Notes under the pieces: generated by a model
Databases searched by the model: none
What the model saw: the letters and a program-made list of their open reading frames with translations, nothing else
What the model was told of the DNA's origin: nothing
Position numbers and translations under genes: made by a program
Source: Grammothele lineata
Lineage: Eukaryota > Basidiomycota > Agaricomycetes > Polyporales > Polyporaceae
Length of the DNA stretch: 64,000 bases
Assembly (NCBI GenBank): GCA_002150815.3
Contig: NDFF03000145.1
Location: 38,803 to 102,802, forward strand
Direction: 5' to 3'
Shown: positions 45,611-56,842 of the stretch, piece after piece
Layout of the letters: each line of letters starts with the position of its first letter
Numbering within the stretch: the stretch's first letter is position 1

Positions 45611-48600
45611 ATGGCGCACCCCGTCGAGGCCTCGGAACGTAGCAGCTCCCCTGGCTCTCTTCCCCCGAAGGAGGACGTTGAGAAGGCTCCCCTGCGTACG
45701 TCGTTACGTTCCGAGTGGCCTCTGATATTCATGCTCATCGATCCCGCAGCGATTAAGGTCGAGGAGATAGCTGAGTTTGAAGACCCCAACATTGACAAGG
45801 ATGCCATCCTTCTTGGTACGCCTCTACCGTTCAATCCAAGGCATGCGTAGTAGCTGATGACATAGAGCAGAGGATGACTCCCCTTACCCTGAGGTCCGCT
45901 CTGCGGTCGCCAACACCGACGATCCCAACATGCCCGTGTCCTCACTGCGCGTATGGGTGATTGGTATTATCTGGGCTGTCATCATCCCTGGCATGAACCA
46001 ATTCTTCTTCTTCCGCTTCCCAAGCGTCACCGTGGGAGGGGTACGTGGATATTCTCCTACAGTTTGTTCAGCGGCGTTTACGGAGAGCTCGGTCTTTGCA
46101 GATTGTTGCACAGCTCATCTCCTTCCCTGTCGGTCGTGCCTGGGCCAAGTTCATGCCCGATGTCAAGATCTTTGGTGTATCCGTTAACCCCGGTCCCTTT
46201 ACTGTGAAGGAGCACGTCCTCATCACTATCATGGCAAGTGTCGGCTCAGGTTCAGCGTACGCGGTAAGTACACAATTCATGTGTGACCGTCACAATGTTT
46301 GACGTTGTGCTTGTAGACGGACATTGTAGCAGTACAGCGCGTCTACTATAACCAAATATACAATTTCGGCTGTAAGTTCCGAACTTCTTTGACGGAATGC
46401 GCAGTCCATCATGATCCTCACTTACGCCGTCATCGCCACCAGACCAATGGATGGTAGTCATGAGTACTCAGCTGGTGTGTTCTCAGCTCAGACTGCGGTG
46501 TCGGATAGCCGTTTGACGGGTCTTGTCCCTTATTCAGATTGGGTTTTCCATCGGCGGTATCGCTCGACGATTCCTTGTACAGCCCCCTTCGATGAGTGAG
46601 TCCCTTATTTTACAGATTCAGAACTAACACTGACGTCATATCGGCATATGACAGTTTGGCCTGCCAACCTCGTCACCTGCGCCCTCTTCAACACCCTCCA
46701 CTCGCAGCACTACGCAGGAGTTGGTAACCGTGGCGGTTTAAGCCGCGAGCGGTTCTTCTTCTACGGATTCCTGGCTTCGACTCTGTGGTACTTCTTCCCC
46801 GGCTACATCTTCCAGGCCCTCTCCTTCTTCAACTGGGTCTGCTGGATCGCTCCGAACAATGTCGTTGTCAACCAACTGTTCGGTTACAACAGCGGTTTGG
46901 TAAGTGCTATTTCCTTCGAAAGCGACGTCCGCTCTAAATTATGGCTCGTAGGGCATGTCTCTCATCACGTTCGACTGGTCTCAAATTGCCTACATCGGCT
47001 CTCCTCTCGCAACACCTTGGTGGGCAGAAGCTAACGTTGCTGCTGGCTTCGTGTTCTTCTTCTGTGAGTGATTCTGAATAACCTAGTAGAAGGACGAAAG
47101 ACTCATGTCTACTAGGGATTGTCACCCCCATCCTCTACTACTCGAACGCCTGGTATAGTCAGTTCATGCCGTACGTTTCTGTAGTCGGTTTTGCTCTTGC
47201 ACGTATCTGATTGTGCTGCTTGCAGGCTCTCCTCCCGCACGTCGTTCGACCGCTTCGGCCAGTCATACGACGTCTCGAGGATCATCAACCCCGACGCGAC
47301 GCTCAACGTGGAGCTGTACGAGGCGTACAGCCCACTCTTCCTCTCGACGACCTTCGCGCTGTCCTACGGTCTCTCCTTCGCGTCGATCACCGCGACGCTC
47401 ATGCACACTTTCCTGTACTTCCGCAAGCAGATCTGGGTTCAGTCCAGACGCTCCATGAGCGAGCAGCCCGACATCCACGCGCGGTTGATGTCAAAGTACC
47501 CGCAGGTGCCAGAATGGTGGTACATGATGATCTTCCGTGAGTGTCATGTACGTGGTATCTTGTTGCTGCATTAACTGGGCTTGGTTACTAGTCACAATGT
47601 TCGTCTTCGGTATCATTTCGATCGAGCTCTGGAACACTCAGTTCCCCGTGTGGGCGTTCGTCCTCGCCCTCATTGTCTGTACGTACTTTAACTGTTCTTC
47701 GTAAGGCGTCTCCCTGACGCGCGATCCTATAGCGTTCGTGTACACCATCCCCATTGGTATGATCCAAGCCATCACCAACCAGCAGATCGGTCTCAAGTAT
47801 GTCGTCCGGTCTTTTGACATTTCTGCTGAGGTTTACTCGTTTATCCAGCGTCATCACGGAGTTGATCATCGGCTACGCCCTCCCCGGTCGCCCCGTCGCG
47901 ATGATGATGTTTAAGACTTGGGGTTACATCACCATGGCCCAGGCGCTCACCTTCACGTCCGACTTCAAGCTCGGCCACTACATGAAGATCCCACCGCGGC
48001 CTATGTTCTGGGCTCAGGTCGTCGCCACAATTATCGCCGGCACCGTGCAGCTCGGCGTTCAGGCGTGGATGTTCTCGAATATCCCCGACATGTGCGATCC
48101 CAACCAACCGAATGGCTTCATTGTACGTCTCTGATTGTTTGAGCGAGCGTCGAAGCTACATGTTGACTCTATCCTGTCCAGTGCCCGTCTACGCAAGTGT
48201 TCGGTACCGCCTCTATCATCTGGGGTGTCATCGGCCCCGCACGTCAGTTCTCGAAGGGCCAAATCTACTAGTACGTCTCATCCTAACGTTTTCAACTGGG
48301 ACGTTCTAACACGCGACGTCTCTAGCGGCCTGGTCTTCTTCTTCCTCATCGGCGCCGCCCTACCGCTCTTCGGCTGGCTCATCACGCTCAAGTGGCCGAA
48401 CTCGTTCATGAAATACGTCAACTTCCCCGTCATCTTCTCCGGCACGGGCCTCATCCCTCCCGCGACCGCGTTCAACTACGTGCCCTGGACGATCGTCGGC
48501 TTCATCTTCAACTACGTCATCCGCCGCCGCCACTTCTCGTGGTGGACCAAGTACAACTGTGCGTGCTTCTCCCCTCCTCCATAGGCGAACGAGACGACAT

Positions 48601-48896
48601 GTGATGGCTGACGCTTCCTGTAGACGTACTGTCCGCGGCGCTGGACTCGGGTGTCGCCGTCTCGGTGATCCTCATCTTCTTCTGCCTGCAGTACCCCGCA
48701 GACGGCACGATCGGCGCGAACACCATCCAGGTCTGGTGGGGCAACACCGTGTCCTTCGACAACGCCGACGGCCGCGCGGAGCCGTTCAAGCCGCTCGCGC
48801 CCGGCGGCACGTTCGGGTGAGTATCTCGCCGGTCGTTCGTAGCTTTCGGCCGTCCACTGACGCGAGAGAATATTTCGCAGCCCGACGACGTGGTGA
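45611..48896 (+). CDS. Oligopeptide transporter, OPT family
   Basis: About 15 exons, roughly 800 residues. After a Ser/Pro-rich cytosolic start (MAHPVEASERSSSPGSLPPK) comes the OPT signature DSPYPEVRSAV, then the first helix (RVWVIGIIWAVIIPGMNQ). NPGPFTVKEHVLITIMA follows, with many further hydrophobic helices, and the loop KTWGYITMAQALTFTSDFKL leads to the KIPPR-like motif MKIPPRPMFW. Later the pattern VGFIFNYVIRRRHFSWWTKY is typical of the family, and the final exon ends GTFGPTTW. OPT proteins import tetra- and pentapeptides, glutathione or metal-peptide complexes with protons at the plasma membrane. All helices and motifs are in phase; no damage is seen. Confidence 0.93.
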
Positions 48897-49293
48897 ACGT
48901 TGTCTTCACTCCCCGGTATCTCTCTCTCGGTATTAAGAATGTAACGAATAGTGATGTGTTGTACGATGCGCGAAATGAACCATATATGTCGTCTGGCTTC
49001 TTCTCGTCACTCGGCCAACTCGGGCCTGGGCGATGACGCTGCAGACGTAGCTCCTTGTTATTTTCAGGCCCTATCGTCGATGTTTGCTTCTGGCGTACTT
49101 CATCCGAGATGACTACTAGTCTAGTACTACTCAGTGCACGTGCCTAATAAGCTCGTATGACGTATGGCTGTGTGAGTAGACCGATGCAATTGCCTTTCTG
49201 GGCCGCCCCTTAAGGGACCCAGCGTGAGCATTTGAAAACCGAAACTAAAAAAAAAAAAAAACTAGTGGTCTCTGCGGCAGGAGGCATTCAGTA
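48897..49293. other. Convergent intergenic region with a 15-base poly(A) tract
   Basis: 3' flanks of the OPT transporter (+) and the MLKL-like gene (-). It contains a homopolymer of 15 A at 49247-49261, rare in this GC-rich DNA. Confidence 0.6.
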
Positions 49294-50170
49294 TCACATT
49301 GCGCACAAAAATGCTGGCTCGCTCACCCGAGTTAAACGCGACAAGGTGGCTGACCAATAACAGGAGTCTACAGCGGGAGAGAGGTGCAAGGAGGGTGATT
49401 GCACGTTTAGGATGTCCTTGACGGGGTTGGTTTCCAGATGAACCCATTGAACGGGTTGAGGGGGACGGAGGCTGTCGCGGTCCGCAACTCTGTGGAGCGT
49501 AGTGCGGATATCTCCCAGCATGGCATGTTTACTGAGCTGATCCCCGATCTGAGAACAAACGTCAGAGTCGCCGAGGTCTCCACACTGCCATCGCAAGACA
49601 ACGCCTACAGTGAACAGCGCTATAGATTCCTCCAAGGCTCGTTTATGCGCCTTGAGCAGCTCAGCGTGTGCATCTCGATGCAACAGCCTTTTCCATCGAC
49701 TCGTCCTCCCAAGTTCGCGCAACGTAGCAGCAATATCACACAATTCCCTGTAGATCCGTGAGTATCTGTGGTTTTGCCGTGACCGTGTGCTGACACACCT
49801 AGAGAAATTGTAGATATGCTGCATGAATTGATCGTCGATTGTATCTGCTTCAATGACGTTTAGCCCTCTTGCAACGGCCGCGGTCATCTCCGCTGCAGAA
49901 TGCGCGAGCTGCAGTGCCTCCTCACGATTCCGTTTGGCGTCCTATCGGAATCGACGACGGACAACCAGCTCGGTATTAGAGCCTACCAAGACTTAAGAGA
50001 GGGGGGCACACCTCAGCGTATTGTATGATCTGCAGCACAGTGTCTACTGTCGCTTGAAGGAAGGGGGCTGCTGTGCCCGCCTTGCTCATCAGTCCTAGTG
50101 ATGTCTTCAATACCGCTAGTCCGGATGCGGAACTCGAGGCCAATGAGCGTTGTCTAGATCGCAATGTCAT
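49294..50170 (-). CDS. MLKL-like N-terminal helical-bundle protein
   Basis: The start at 50170 gives a Ser/Ala-rich leader, then GLAVLKTSLGLMSKAGTAAP and LQATVDTVLQIIQYAE. The intron at about 49943-50012 joins it to DAKRNREEALQLAHSAAEMT. Next come NVIEADTIDDQFMQHIYNFS, then RELCDIAATLRELGRTSRWK, RLLHRDAHAELLKAHKRALE and ESIALFT. This order of helices matches the fungal proteins assigned to the MLKL-type four-helix bundle (MLKL_NTD, cd21037). A likely 60-nt intron (about 49529-49588) then leads to a short tail (QLSKHAMLGDIRTTLHRVAD and about 50 more residues). No kinase, NACHT or repeat domain follows, so the bundle stands nearly alone, at about 230 residues. In fungi such domains sit at the front of STAND proteins or act in cell death; this role is inference. 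Confidence 0.68.
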
Positions 50171-50698
50171 CGTAGGTCGGCGTATCTAATCGAGCTTGGA
50201 ACAGTTGTCGAACGGTTGTTCAGCTGCAGTGAGGGTCACCGAAGGGCGGGGAGGGAGTGCTGATGTGGGCGACGGTCTGTGTGTCTCCTCGCCTCCCCCA
50301 CCACGATGCGAGTTTCGCAGGCATAGCCGCAGATAATCGATTGTACTAGGTCAAGCGGAATCCAGGTATCACGGGACGTCTGGACTGTATGGTTGTGTAG
50401 AAGAGAAGCAGCTGGACGATAACGCCTGTAGAACGAGCGTTTACTTTGAGATCCGTGACTCGAAATGGTAGTCAAGCTGCCTGTATAGGAGATGAGGGCA
50501 AGTTCGAATGACGTCACACTTGCACTTCTACTTGACTTACTTGGACAGGTTCTAACGCGCGACAGAACATCGGCCAGAGCTGCTCGCCATATAAAATGCT
50601 TGCAGTTGCACACCTGGTTGACATCCGTCTCTCTTCGCCCCCAATTCCCATTGCCCAGCTCGCCCGTTTAGTCGTAGATACAGTCCTTGAGCAGTGCC
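50171..50698. promoter_or_regulatory. Divergent promoter region, MLKL-like gene / caleosin
   Basis: The two genes point away from each other. On the plus strand a TATA box (TATAAA at 50590-50595) lies 109 bp upstream of the caleosin ATG, which fits a strongly regulated gene. Confidence 0.5.
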
Positions 50699-51622
50699 AT
50701 GGCGGACAGCGGCAAGAACAAAGACTCTGTTCAGACCGCGGTCCCAAACGTCCCGGTCACCCTCGAGCACGCTCCTTTCAACCCAGGTCCTGGCAACCGC
50801 AGCAATCTTCCCAACGCCGGTGAGTTCAGCGTGAACCGCGCTTTGCGGGTACGGACGACGCTCACGCACCCGTGCCATCTGCAGGCACTGCCCGCGTCAA
50901 CAGGGCCGTAACCGCCAAGAGCCCGGGCGGCACCGCGGGCTGGGCCGAGCAGCACTCGCAGCGCACCGTCCTCCAGCAGCACTGCTCTTTCTTTGACGCG
51001 GACGATGACGGCGTCATCTGGCCCCTTGACACCTTCCGCGGCTTCCACGCGATCGGGTTCAACCCTCTAATCAGCCTCCTCGCCATGCTCTTCGCGCACG
51101 GGCTCCTGTCGTACGCGACGTGCAAGTCGTTCATCCCGGACCCCTTCTTCCGCATCTTCCTCGAGAACGTCCATCGCGGCAAGCACGGGAGCGACTCGGG
51201 CGTGTACGACAACGAGGGTCGTTTCGTGCCGCAGAAGTGAGTCGTCCCAACGTATATGCGCTTCCGGCTCACAACGCTGTGTATGGCCCTGCAGGTTCGA
51301 AGACCTCTTTAGCAAGTATGCGAAGGGCAAGGATGATCTTACACTCGGCGACATCTGGGACGCTATTGACGGCCAGCGAGTTTGGCTGGATCCCATAGGG
51401 ACACTCGCAACAACCATCTCGTGTACGTGCAACGGTCCCCTTCCCCGCTGATATCGAGCATTGCGCTGACGAAGTACAATAGGGAACATAGTGTACTTGC
51501 TCTTTTGGCCCGAGGATGGGTTACTTAAAAAGGAGGACGTGCGACGGGTCCTCGACGGAAGTATATTCCCCGAACTCGCGGAGGCTAGAGGCGCACCACC
51601 GGCGAAACCGAAGAACGCTTGA
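50699..51622 (+). CDS. Caleosin / peroxygenase
   Basis: Four exons (about 50699-50820, 50886-51236, 51296-51422, 51483-51622) give about 246 residues. Key features: the heme-ligand His in VLQQHCSFFD, a single calcium EF-hand DADDDGVIWPLDTF, and the central hydrophobic segment NPLISLLAMLFAHGLLSY. The conserved FFRIFLENVHRGKHGSDSG and FEDLFSKYAKGKDDLTLGDI follow, then WNIVYLLFWPEDGLLKKEDV. Caleosins are heme peroxygenases on lipid droplets and ER that oxidise unsaturated fatty acids. In the fungal form the N-terminus is short and the proline knot weak, as here. All metal- and heme-binding features are visible. The intron inside TISW splits a Trp codon. It converges with the next gene. Confidence 0.93.
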
Positions 51623-51826
51623 GCTAAGGCGGGGGTGTGCACAGCACCAAGGTTACTGGTATGCGGACCGTTTGGATTTGATGACGAACGAGGGATTGGA
51701 AAACTTCTAGCTTCGGGTACAACATATAGGGACTGTTACGATCGTGGGAACTTGAATGAATACATCTGTACGCTGTTCTCCTACATGGATACATTCGCTG
51801 TCAAAGGGCAACATTCGTCAAGCTAG

Positions 51827-52954
51827 TCAGGCGGAGCTCGCACGATTGCGCAGATCCTTCAGCACGGAAGCGAGATCGACTGCGTCGCTGTCAAGACTTG
51901 AGCTTGAGGATAGGGTGCGAGAAGAGTCTTGTGCGTGGTGTTGGTCAGACTTAGGCCGAGAATGAGTTGCGGGCCGTATTGTAGAAGACGAGACGGAAAG
52001 CTGCGAGGACGGCCTCAAGCAACGACTCGGGCCACCGAGCCTTCTCCAAGTCTCCGGTATAGGCCGCGCGATGCTATCGCGAGTACGACGTCCACGTTCC
52101 CGCCCACCTTGTCGCACCGATGATACGTCGAGGCTAGCCACGAACAAACCGCCAGGGCCGGACAGGTGACGCAAAGAGCCCACAGACGGGAGCGGGGGCT
52201 GGTCCTCTACATCCGCGAACCACGCCGATACGAGAGCGTCTACCGAGGGAAATGACGCGCGGCGCGGACGGCGCGGGAGCGCGCCCTCGGACTTGGACAC
52301 GGGGACGGGGACCTCCGCCGAGGGCGGGCGAAACGGGCGGCCGTCGCAGGGGTGGACGAGGATGGCGGGCACGGAGGGTCTGCGGGGGCGTTGGAGGAAG
52401 CGGGGGAGAGACCATCGGCTTTGCGGGACGCTCTGGACGTTTAAGCGGGTCTGGAGGGGATTTGAACTGAGGTCCGAGCCGGACGGAGATTGGTCGCCCT
52501 TGCGACTGCTGGAGAGCCCGCGGGGGCTGACCTTAGCTGCACCTGGCTCGTGCCGAGGCCCGCGCGCGGGGAGGGGGAGGAAGTGGGTGTAGGTCGGGTG
52601 CTGGGGGTGGGACAGGGTCCGGACGACGAGAGGTGACCAAGGCTGGGGTTGGGGCTCCGGCGCGAAGCCCCGTTCTGCGTCGGCGGTCTTGAGGTGGAGA
52701 CGCCCCAAGCCGTTGCCGCTGCGGGGGTAGGAAGATAGTTTGTCCCCGCGCGGAGAGGTGCTTCTGGGAGGATCTCCGGAAGCCTCGGGATCGGCGGTGG
52801 GGGAGAGACCGTGGTGCCAGAAGTAGTGGTGGTAGGAGAAGGCGGCAAGGGTGGCGACGCAGACGAACAGCAAACCGACGAGGAGGATGAGCGCTACGGC
52901 GGTTCCAGGGCTGAGCGGAGTGCTTGAAGGCGTACGGGGGGTAGAGGACAACAT
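51827..52954 (-). CDS. Disordered single-pass membrane protein, single exon
   Basis: An intronless frame of 375 codons starts at 52954. Residues about 18-45 form a membrane helix (TAVALILLVGLLFVCVATLA) preceded by a Ser/Thr/Pro leader (MLSSTPRTPSSTPLSP), so topology is probably N-out, C-in. The rest is Arg/Ser/Pro-rich, with islands (RWSLPRFLQRPRRPSVPAIL; RRASFPSVDALVSAWFADVE) that look like protein-binding or phosphorylation segments, and a Ser-rich end with the helix VDLASVLKDLRNRASSA. I recognise no family. An open frame this long could be partly GC-driven, but the helix at the correct end and a clean start support a real gene. It converges with caleosin. Confidence 0.6.
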   Translation of the reverse strand: MLSSTPRTPSSTPLSPGTAVALILLVGLLFVCVATLAAFSYHHYFWHHGLSPTADPEASGDPPRSTSPRGDKLSSYPRSGNGLGRLHLKTADAERGFAPEPQPQPWSPLVVRTLSHPQHPTYTHFLPLPARGPRHEPGAAKVSPRGLSSSRKGDQSPSGSDLSSNPLQTRLNVQSVPQSRWSLPRFLQRPRRPSVPAILVHPCDGRPFRPPSAEVPVPVSKSEGALPRRPRRASFPSVDALVSAWFADVEDQPPLPSVGSLRHLSGPGGLFVASLDVSSVRQGGRERGRRTRDSIARPIPETWRRLGGPSRCLRPSSQLSVSSSTIRPATHSRPKSDQHHAQDSSRTLSSSSSLDSDAVDLASVLKDLRNRASSA

Positions 52955-54059
52955 GGCGCAAGAAGAGTCTACTCAGCTGGAGTGAATGCGAACTCCTCGA
53001 CAGTCTTGTGTAATTTGAAACCTGGGCTTGTGTGTAATCCTCAATGTTTAACCCTCGTTCTTGCTTGGAGTACAGGCCCACAGGAGAAGCCGGGCGGCTG
53101 ACATCGTGTTATGGTCCCGGTGCACGAAATCGCTGAAATGTCAGCCACGAATGAACGGCAATGTCGTGATCCCCGACAGCGTGTAGATATTGCAAAAGGG
53201 CCCGGCTTGAAGATAGCAGGCCAGCCTCTGAGCTCAACATCTGGGCGGGATCGGCGTGGCACTACATGCGCATATCGTCAAGGCGGATTTGCGCTGCTGA
53301 TGCAAGTATGGAAGCAGGGAAGTCAAGGACGTAAAGTCGAACGAGAGAAGAGAGTGGTAGTTATGGGACAGACGCGCCCGGCGCTTCGAGAGGCGATCAA
53401 TGTCGGACGAGTGCGGCCCCATGACAGTCGCGTTACGTCATTCCTAATCGCAGCGCGCACTGCGACGCGACAGAGCGCGACATGTTTCGCTCTCTCCCGG
53501 TCACAAGGCAGCCCCAGTCCCATCTGATGCCTTTCTCCAGTTCTCCCACCTCTCCCCCGGCATTCTACCACGGAGTCTCTGATGCGCCGATCTCGAGCCA
53601 TTATCTCCTTCTTCAGGCGCTCACCGCCTCGACAATCCCACCCATTCCGTGCTAATCGTGCATGAAAGAAGGCCTTCAGTGCGCTCGCAGCTCGCCAGCT
53701 GACATCGTGAGGCGCCGCGAGCCATTTGCGCGAGCTCGCTAGCAACCTCGGGAGCTACCATCAGGACGACCGCAGCCACGGAGGTGACAACATTCGCAAT
53801 CCGTCCGCCGGGAAACTCAATAGAGCGGCCGACTACTTCCCCCATCACTGGGACGCCGTGGAGCCGGATTTCGTTAACAGGCGTTTTATACTTAGCTTCT
53901 TGCTGCGAGGCGTAAGCCTCCGAGGCGCACCGGCGTCGGACGACATGACGAGAACCCGGTCAAGATTTAGACTTAAGGTCTCGAGCTAGTGAGCCCTTCC
54001 ACTTCCACTTCACGACCAACGCTGACCCTTCCGGCCACGAGGGCAGTTGTACATGAGCC
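52955..54059. other. Intergenic region, divergent promoters
   Basis: Between divergent membrane-protein genes. A minus-strand frame at 53621-53848 (FPGGRIANVVTSVAAVVLMV) looks weakly coding but is isolated. Confidence 0.45.
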
Positions 54060-54757
54060 ATGGCCGCCCCGGCTGTTATTCTAACGCCCATAATCCTCGT
54101 CCTCATCCTCGTCGTTATCCTCGGCGTCTCCTGCTACTACCCTTTAAGCCGCCGGGCCACTAGGGACCCGGAAGAAGATGGAGACATCGAGAGTCGCCCG
54201 GAACCGGTGAAGCCGAGGTTATACGATGTTCATGTGGATATTGCTCGGTCAGGTACAGGGGGAGAGGCGGCGCATATGGGTCAATGGCAGTCTCAGGTAC
54301 GTCCCGAGTCGACCTCTATACGGAGGCCGAGTTTATGTTAATGCGACGGCACATACAGCCTCTCGCACTGCACCACGCGCCTTTGTCTACCTCCCGCACG
54401 GGCAAACCCGTCCTCCGTACATATCACGAAAAGGACGTTCACGATGAAAAGGCCATCCCGCACATACCACATTCCCAATATTGTGCGTCGGTAGTGATAG
54501 TGCTTCCCTACCGCTCTCGCTCTTCCTTCGACAGCTTCGCAGATGACGAAAAGAAACGCCCCCATAACCCCTTTATTTACCCCCATCTCTGCGTCGGGAT
54601 GAAGACCGTCGGCGTGAGGAGCATCGTGGGCGCCGCGATCCATCGTTCCGTTGAGAACATTCGTGCAGCTGCAATCCATCGATCCATTGAAAACCTCCGT
54701 TCCGCCGCCATTCACCGCTCCATCGAGAACCTTCGCGCCGCCAGCAGGCATCAGTAG
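54060..54757 (+). CDS. Small anchored protein with three 12-residue C-terminal repeats
   Basis: Two exons (54060-54296 and 54359-54757), with a 62-nt intron and phase 0, give 211 residues. The N-terminus is a membrane anchor (AVILTPIILVLILVVILGVS) with almost no leader, followed by a basic YPLSRRATR, so the bulk is cytosolic. The middle holds charged linkers and a hydrophobic patch (YCASVVIVLPYRSR). The tail has three near-identical units of the form AAIHRSIENLRS (54631-54741: GAAIHRSVENIRA, AAIHRSIENLRS, AAIHRSIENLRA), which form an amphipathic helix. I know no family with this arrangement. Confidence 0.68.
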
Positions 54758-56842
54758 ATAATACGCACGACCACAGACCTTCGCAGATACATACATTTGT
54801 ACGAGTTGTTATGATAGTTCACGAAGTCCCGAATACGAGCGACACCTCCAAACACGCCTTCCCACTTGTCAGCCTCCACTCCCATCTCACCGCTGGTCAA
54901 GAACACGGCGTATCATCACCCCGGGTCGCGCGCATCCCCTCGCATCGCTCATGCGCCATAGCACCACGCACGCGCGGACGACCTGCATCCGAGGTCTTCG
55001 CTTCTGGGACGATCGCCGGGTTCTCGTGGGCCTCGAGAAGCGAGCACGACGCGAGTGCGCGCGCGCTGAGCGCTGAGCGCTGACCCGTGGGCGGCGACGT
55101 CGACTGTGGACACGCGCAGGCCTGCGCCTCCATCGCCTGTCCACAGGTGGCGGCGGCACGGCGGGCACAAGGGTGCGCCGGAGGTGAAGGGTATCCCCGC
55201 CGCTGTTGTTTGTGTTCGTGCTCGTCGGGAGAGCGGCCGCAGGCCCTTTCAAAGTTGCCGCGGGTGGCCTCTTGGGCGGCGGTGGAAGCAGTTACTGTAT
55301 CAGGACACCGGCGCAGCGGCCCGAAGCCTCCTCCGCGTCGCCACTGCCACTGCCATCCAGACCAAGCGACGAGAAACGCATCATGTTCTCGTATGCTGTG
55401 CGCCGAGGAAGAGGCCGCAGGCCGCATGACAAGCCGCCGGGCGCGTGTATGCGGATCTTCAAGGAGAAGTTCGGCCTTGCCTGCAGCCTGCACCTCGACC
55501 GGGCTGGGAGGGGGGGACGCTCGGCGGCTTTCGGGGTAGGAATCCGAAGAGACTGTCGGCCCCGACAGGCCGCAGGAAGGAAACGAGGGTTTGAAGAGCG
55601 CGCGTTTACATACTGGAACGGCTGGTCGGTGGTGAGTTGACTTTTGGGTGGGTGTGTTGCGTAAGTGAAGGCTGAAACGTATCGACGCTCAGCTCGTCTG
55701 GTGCGCGACCTCGGCGCCAGCAAGAGCAGGACGGTCTGGTGTTGAAATTCGTAGGTCCGAGTTTGAGGGGACATTATGAAGTCAGCCTGGACTCCGCGTA
55801 GAGACAACTCGACGGACTCCTACGTGCGACTTGCAGCATATAGTTCGTAGTGCTATAAAGAGAGCCGGAAGGAGCTTTGGGTCGATGGAGCGTCTGGTGC
55901 TGGTCAGGAGTCTGCTGATTCCGGGTACGGCAGATACGAGAACGCGCATGGCTTTCACAATGTGCGCAGTAACGCGAGTCTTGGTTTCGAAATGTTGTGT
56001 AAATGACGTACCACCTGTAACGACACTGGCGAATCCCGCGCGTCAACCAAGAGTCGTAACAAACCGCGACGGCCACCACCTTCTCGTCAGAGGGCGGGTC
56101 AGTTAGGGCATCATGCTGCGAGCCGTTGGTATTGAAAATCCCGTAAATCTTCTACCTGCGCTCGAAGAAGTAAAATGTTACGTTTGACTTCTCAAACTCG
56201 GTTGCTACCTTTCGTTAAATGACAAACGAGTCGCCGGTCAACTAGCATGTTATGCAGATTGATGAAGAGATAGAAGCACGAAGATCTTTGAAAGTCGGGG
56301 CTCCTTGGACCGGTACCACCACCACCTGGGCTTTTCCCACGGTTGGAGGAAAGGCGACCTTCCTGCACACGTCTGTACCTGCGCACAATGCGACCGAAGG
56401 TCCATGCGAGTCCCCCCCCACGAACTCTCTGCAGCCCAGATGGTAAAGCACCCCCGTAAACACGCTGGATGAAGACGAACATGCGTCTGAGGCATGAAAA
56501 GCTGACCTGACGAAGAGGCGCGCGAACCAGTGACTGCACGCTAGCGCCAGAACCAACACGACGCGCTTCTAACGCCCAAACCTTGAAGTCACGATAAGAT
56601 TTATCACGTGATTAAATGAGTGAACTGCAAGCCGGACTAGGCTGCGACGCTTTCTTTGCCTGCTCCCACTGCTCAAGGGCGGGGAGGCTGCTACCCCTGA
56701 GCCCGCTCTCGAATAACAGTTGGCTTGCCAATCTCCTGACTAAACTAACGTAAGAATGATTGAGAAACTTAAGCGGTAAACGCTGAGGAAAACATAGGAT
56801 ATAACGAACCCTGCCGGATGAATCACCCAACATCGCTACACG
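54758..56842. other. Intergenic region, 2.1 kb
   Basis: GC-rich open frames on both strands at 54890-55640 overlap each other and lack any motif; a short tandem of GCTGAGC units lies near 55067-55085. From about 55800 the DNA becomes less GC-rich toward the transposon region. No gene can be supported. Confidence 0.5.

Noticed and set aside
53323..53848. Minus-strand frames, one with a hydrophobic stretch
   Set aside because: Isolated, no family resemblance and no splice partners; kept only as a remark in the intergenic entry.
54887..55807. Several overlapping frames of 120-200 codons on both strands
   Set aside because: No motif, no phase-consistent introns, low-complexity Arg/Pro/Ala composition.
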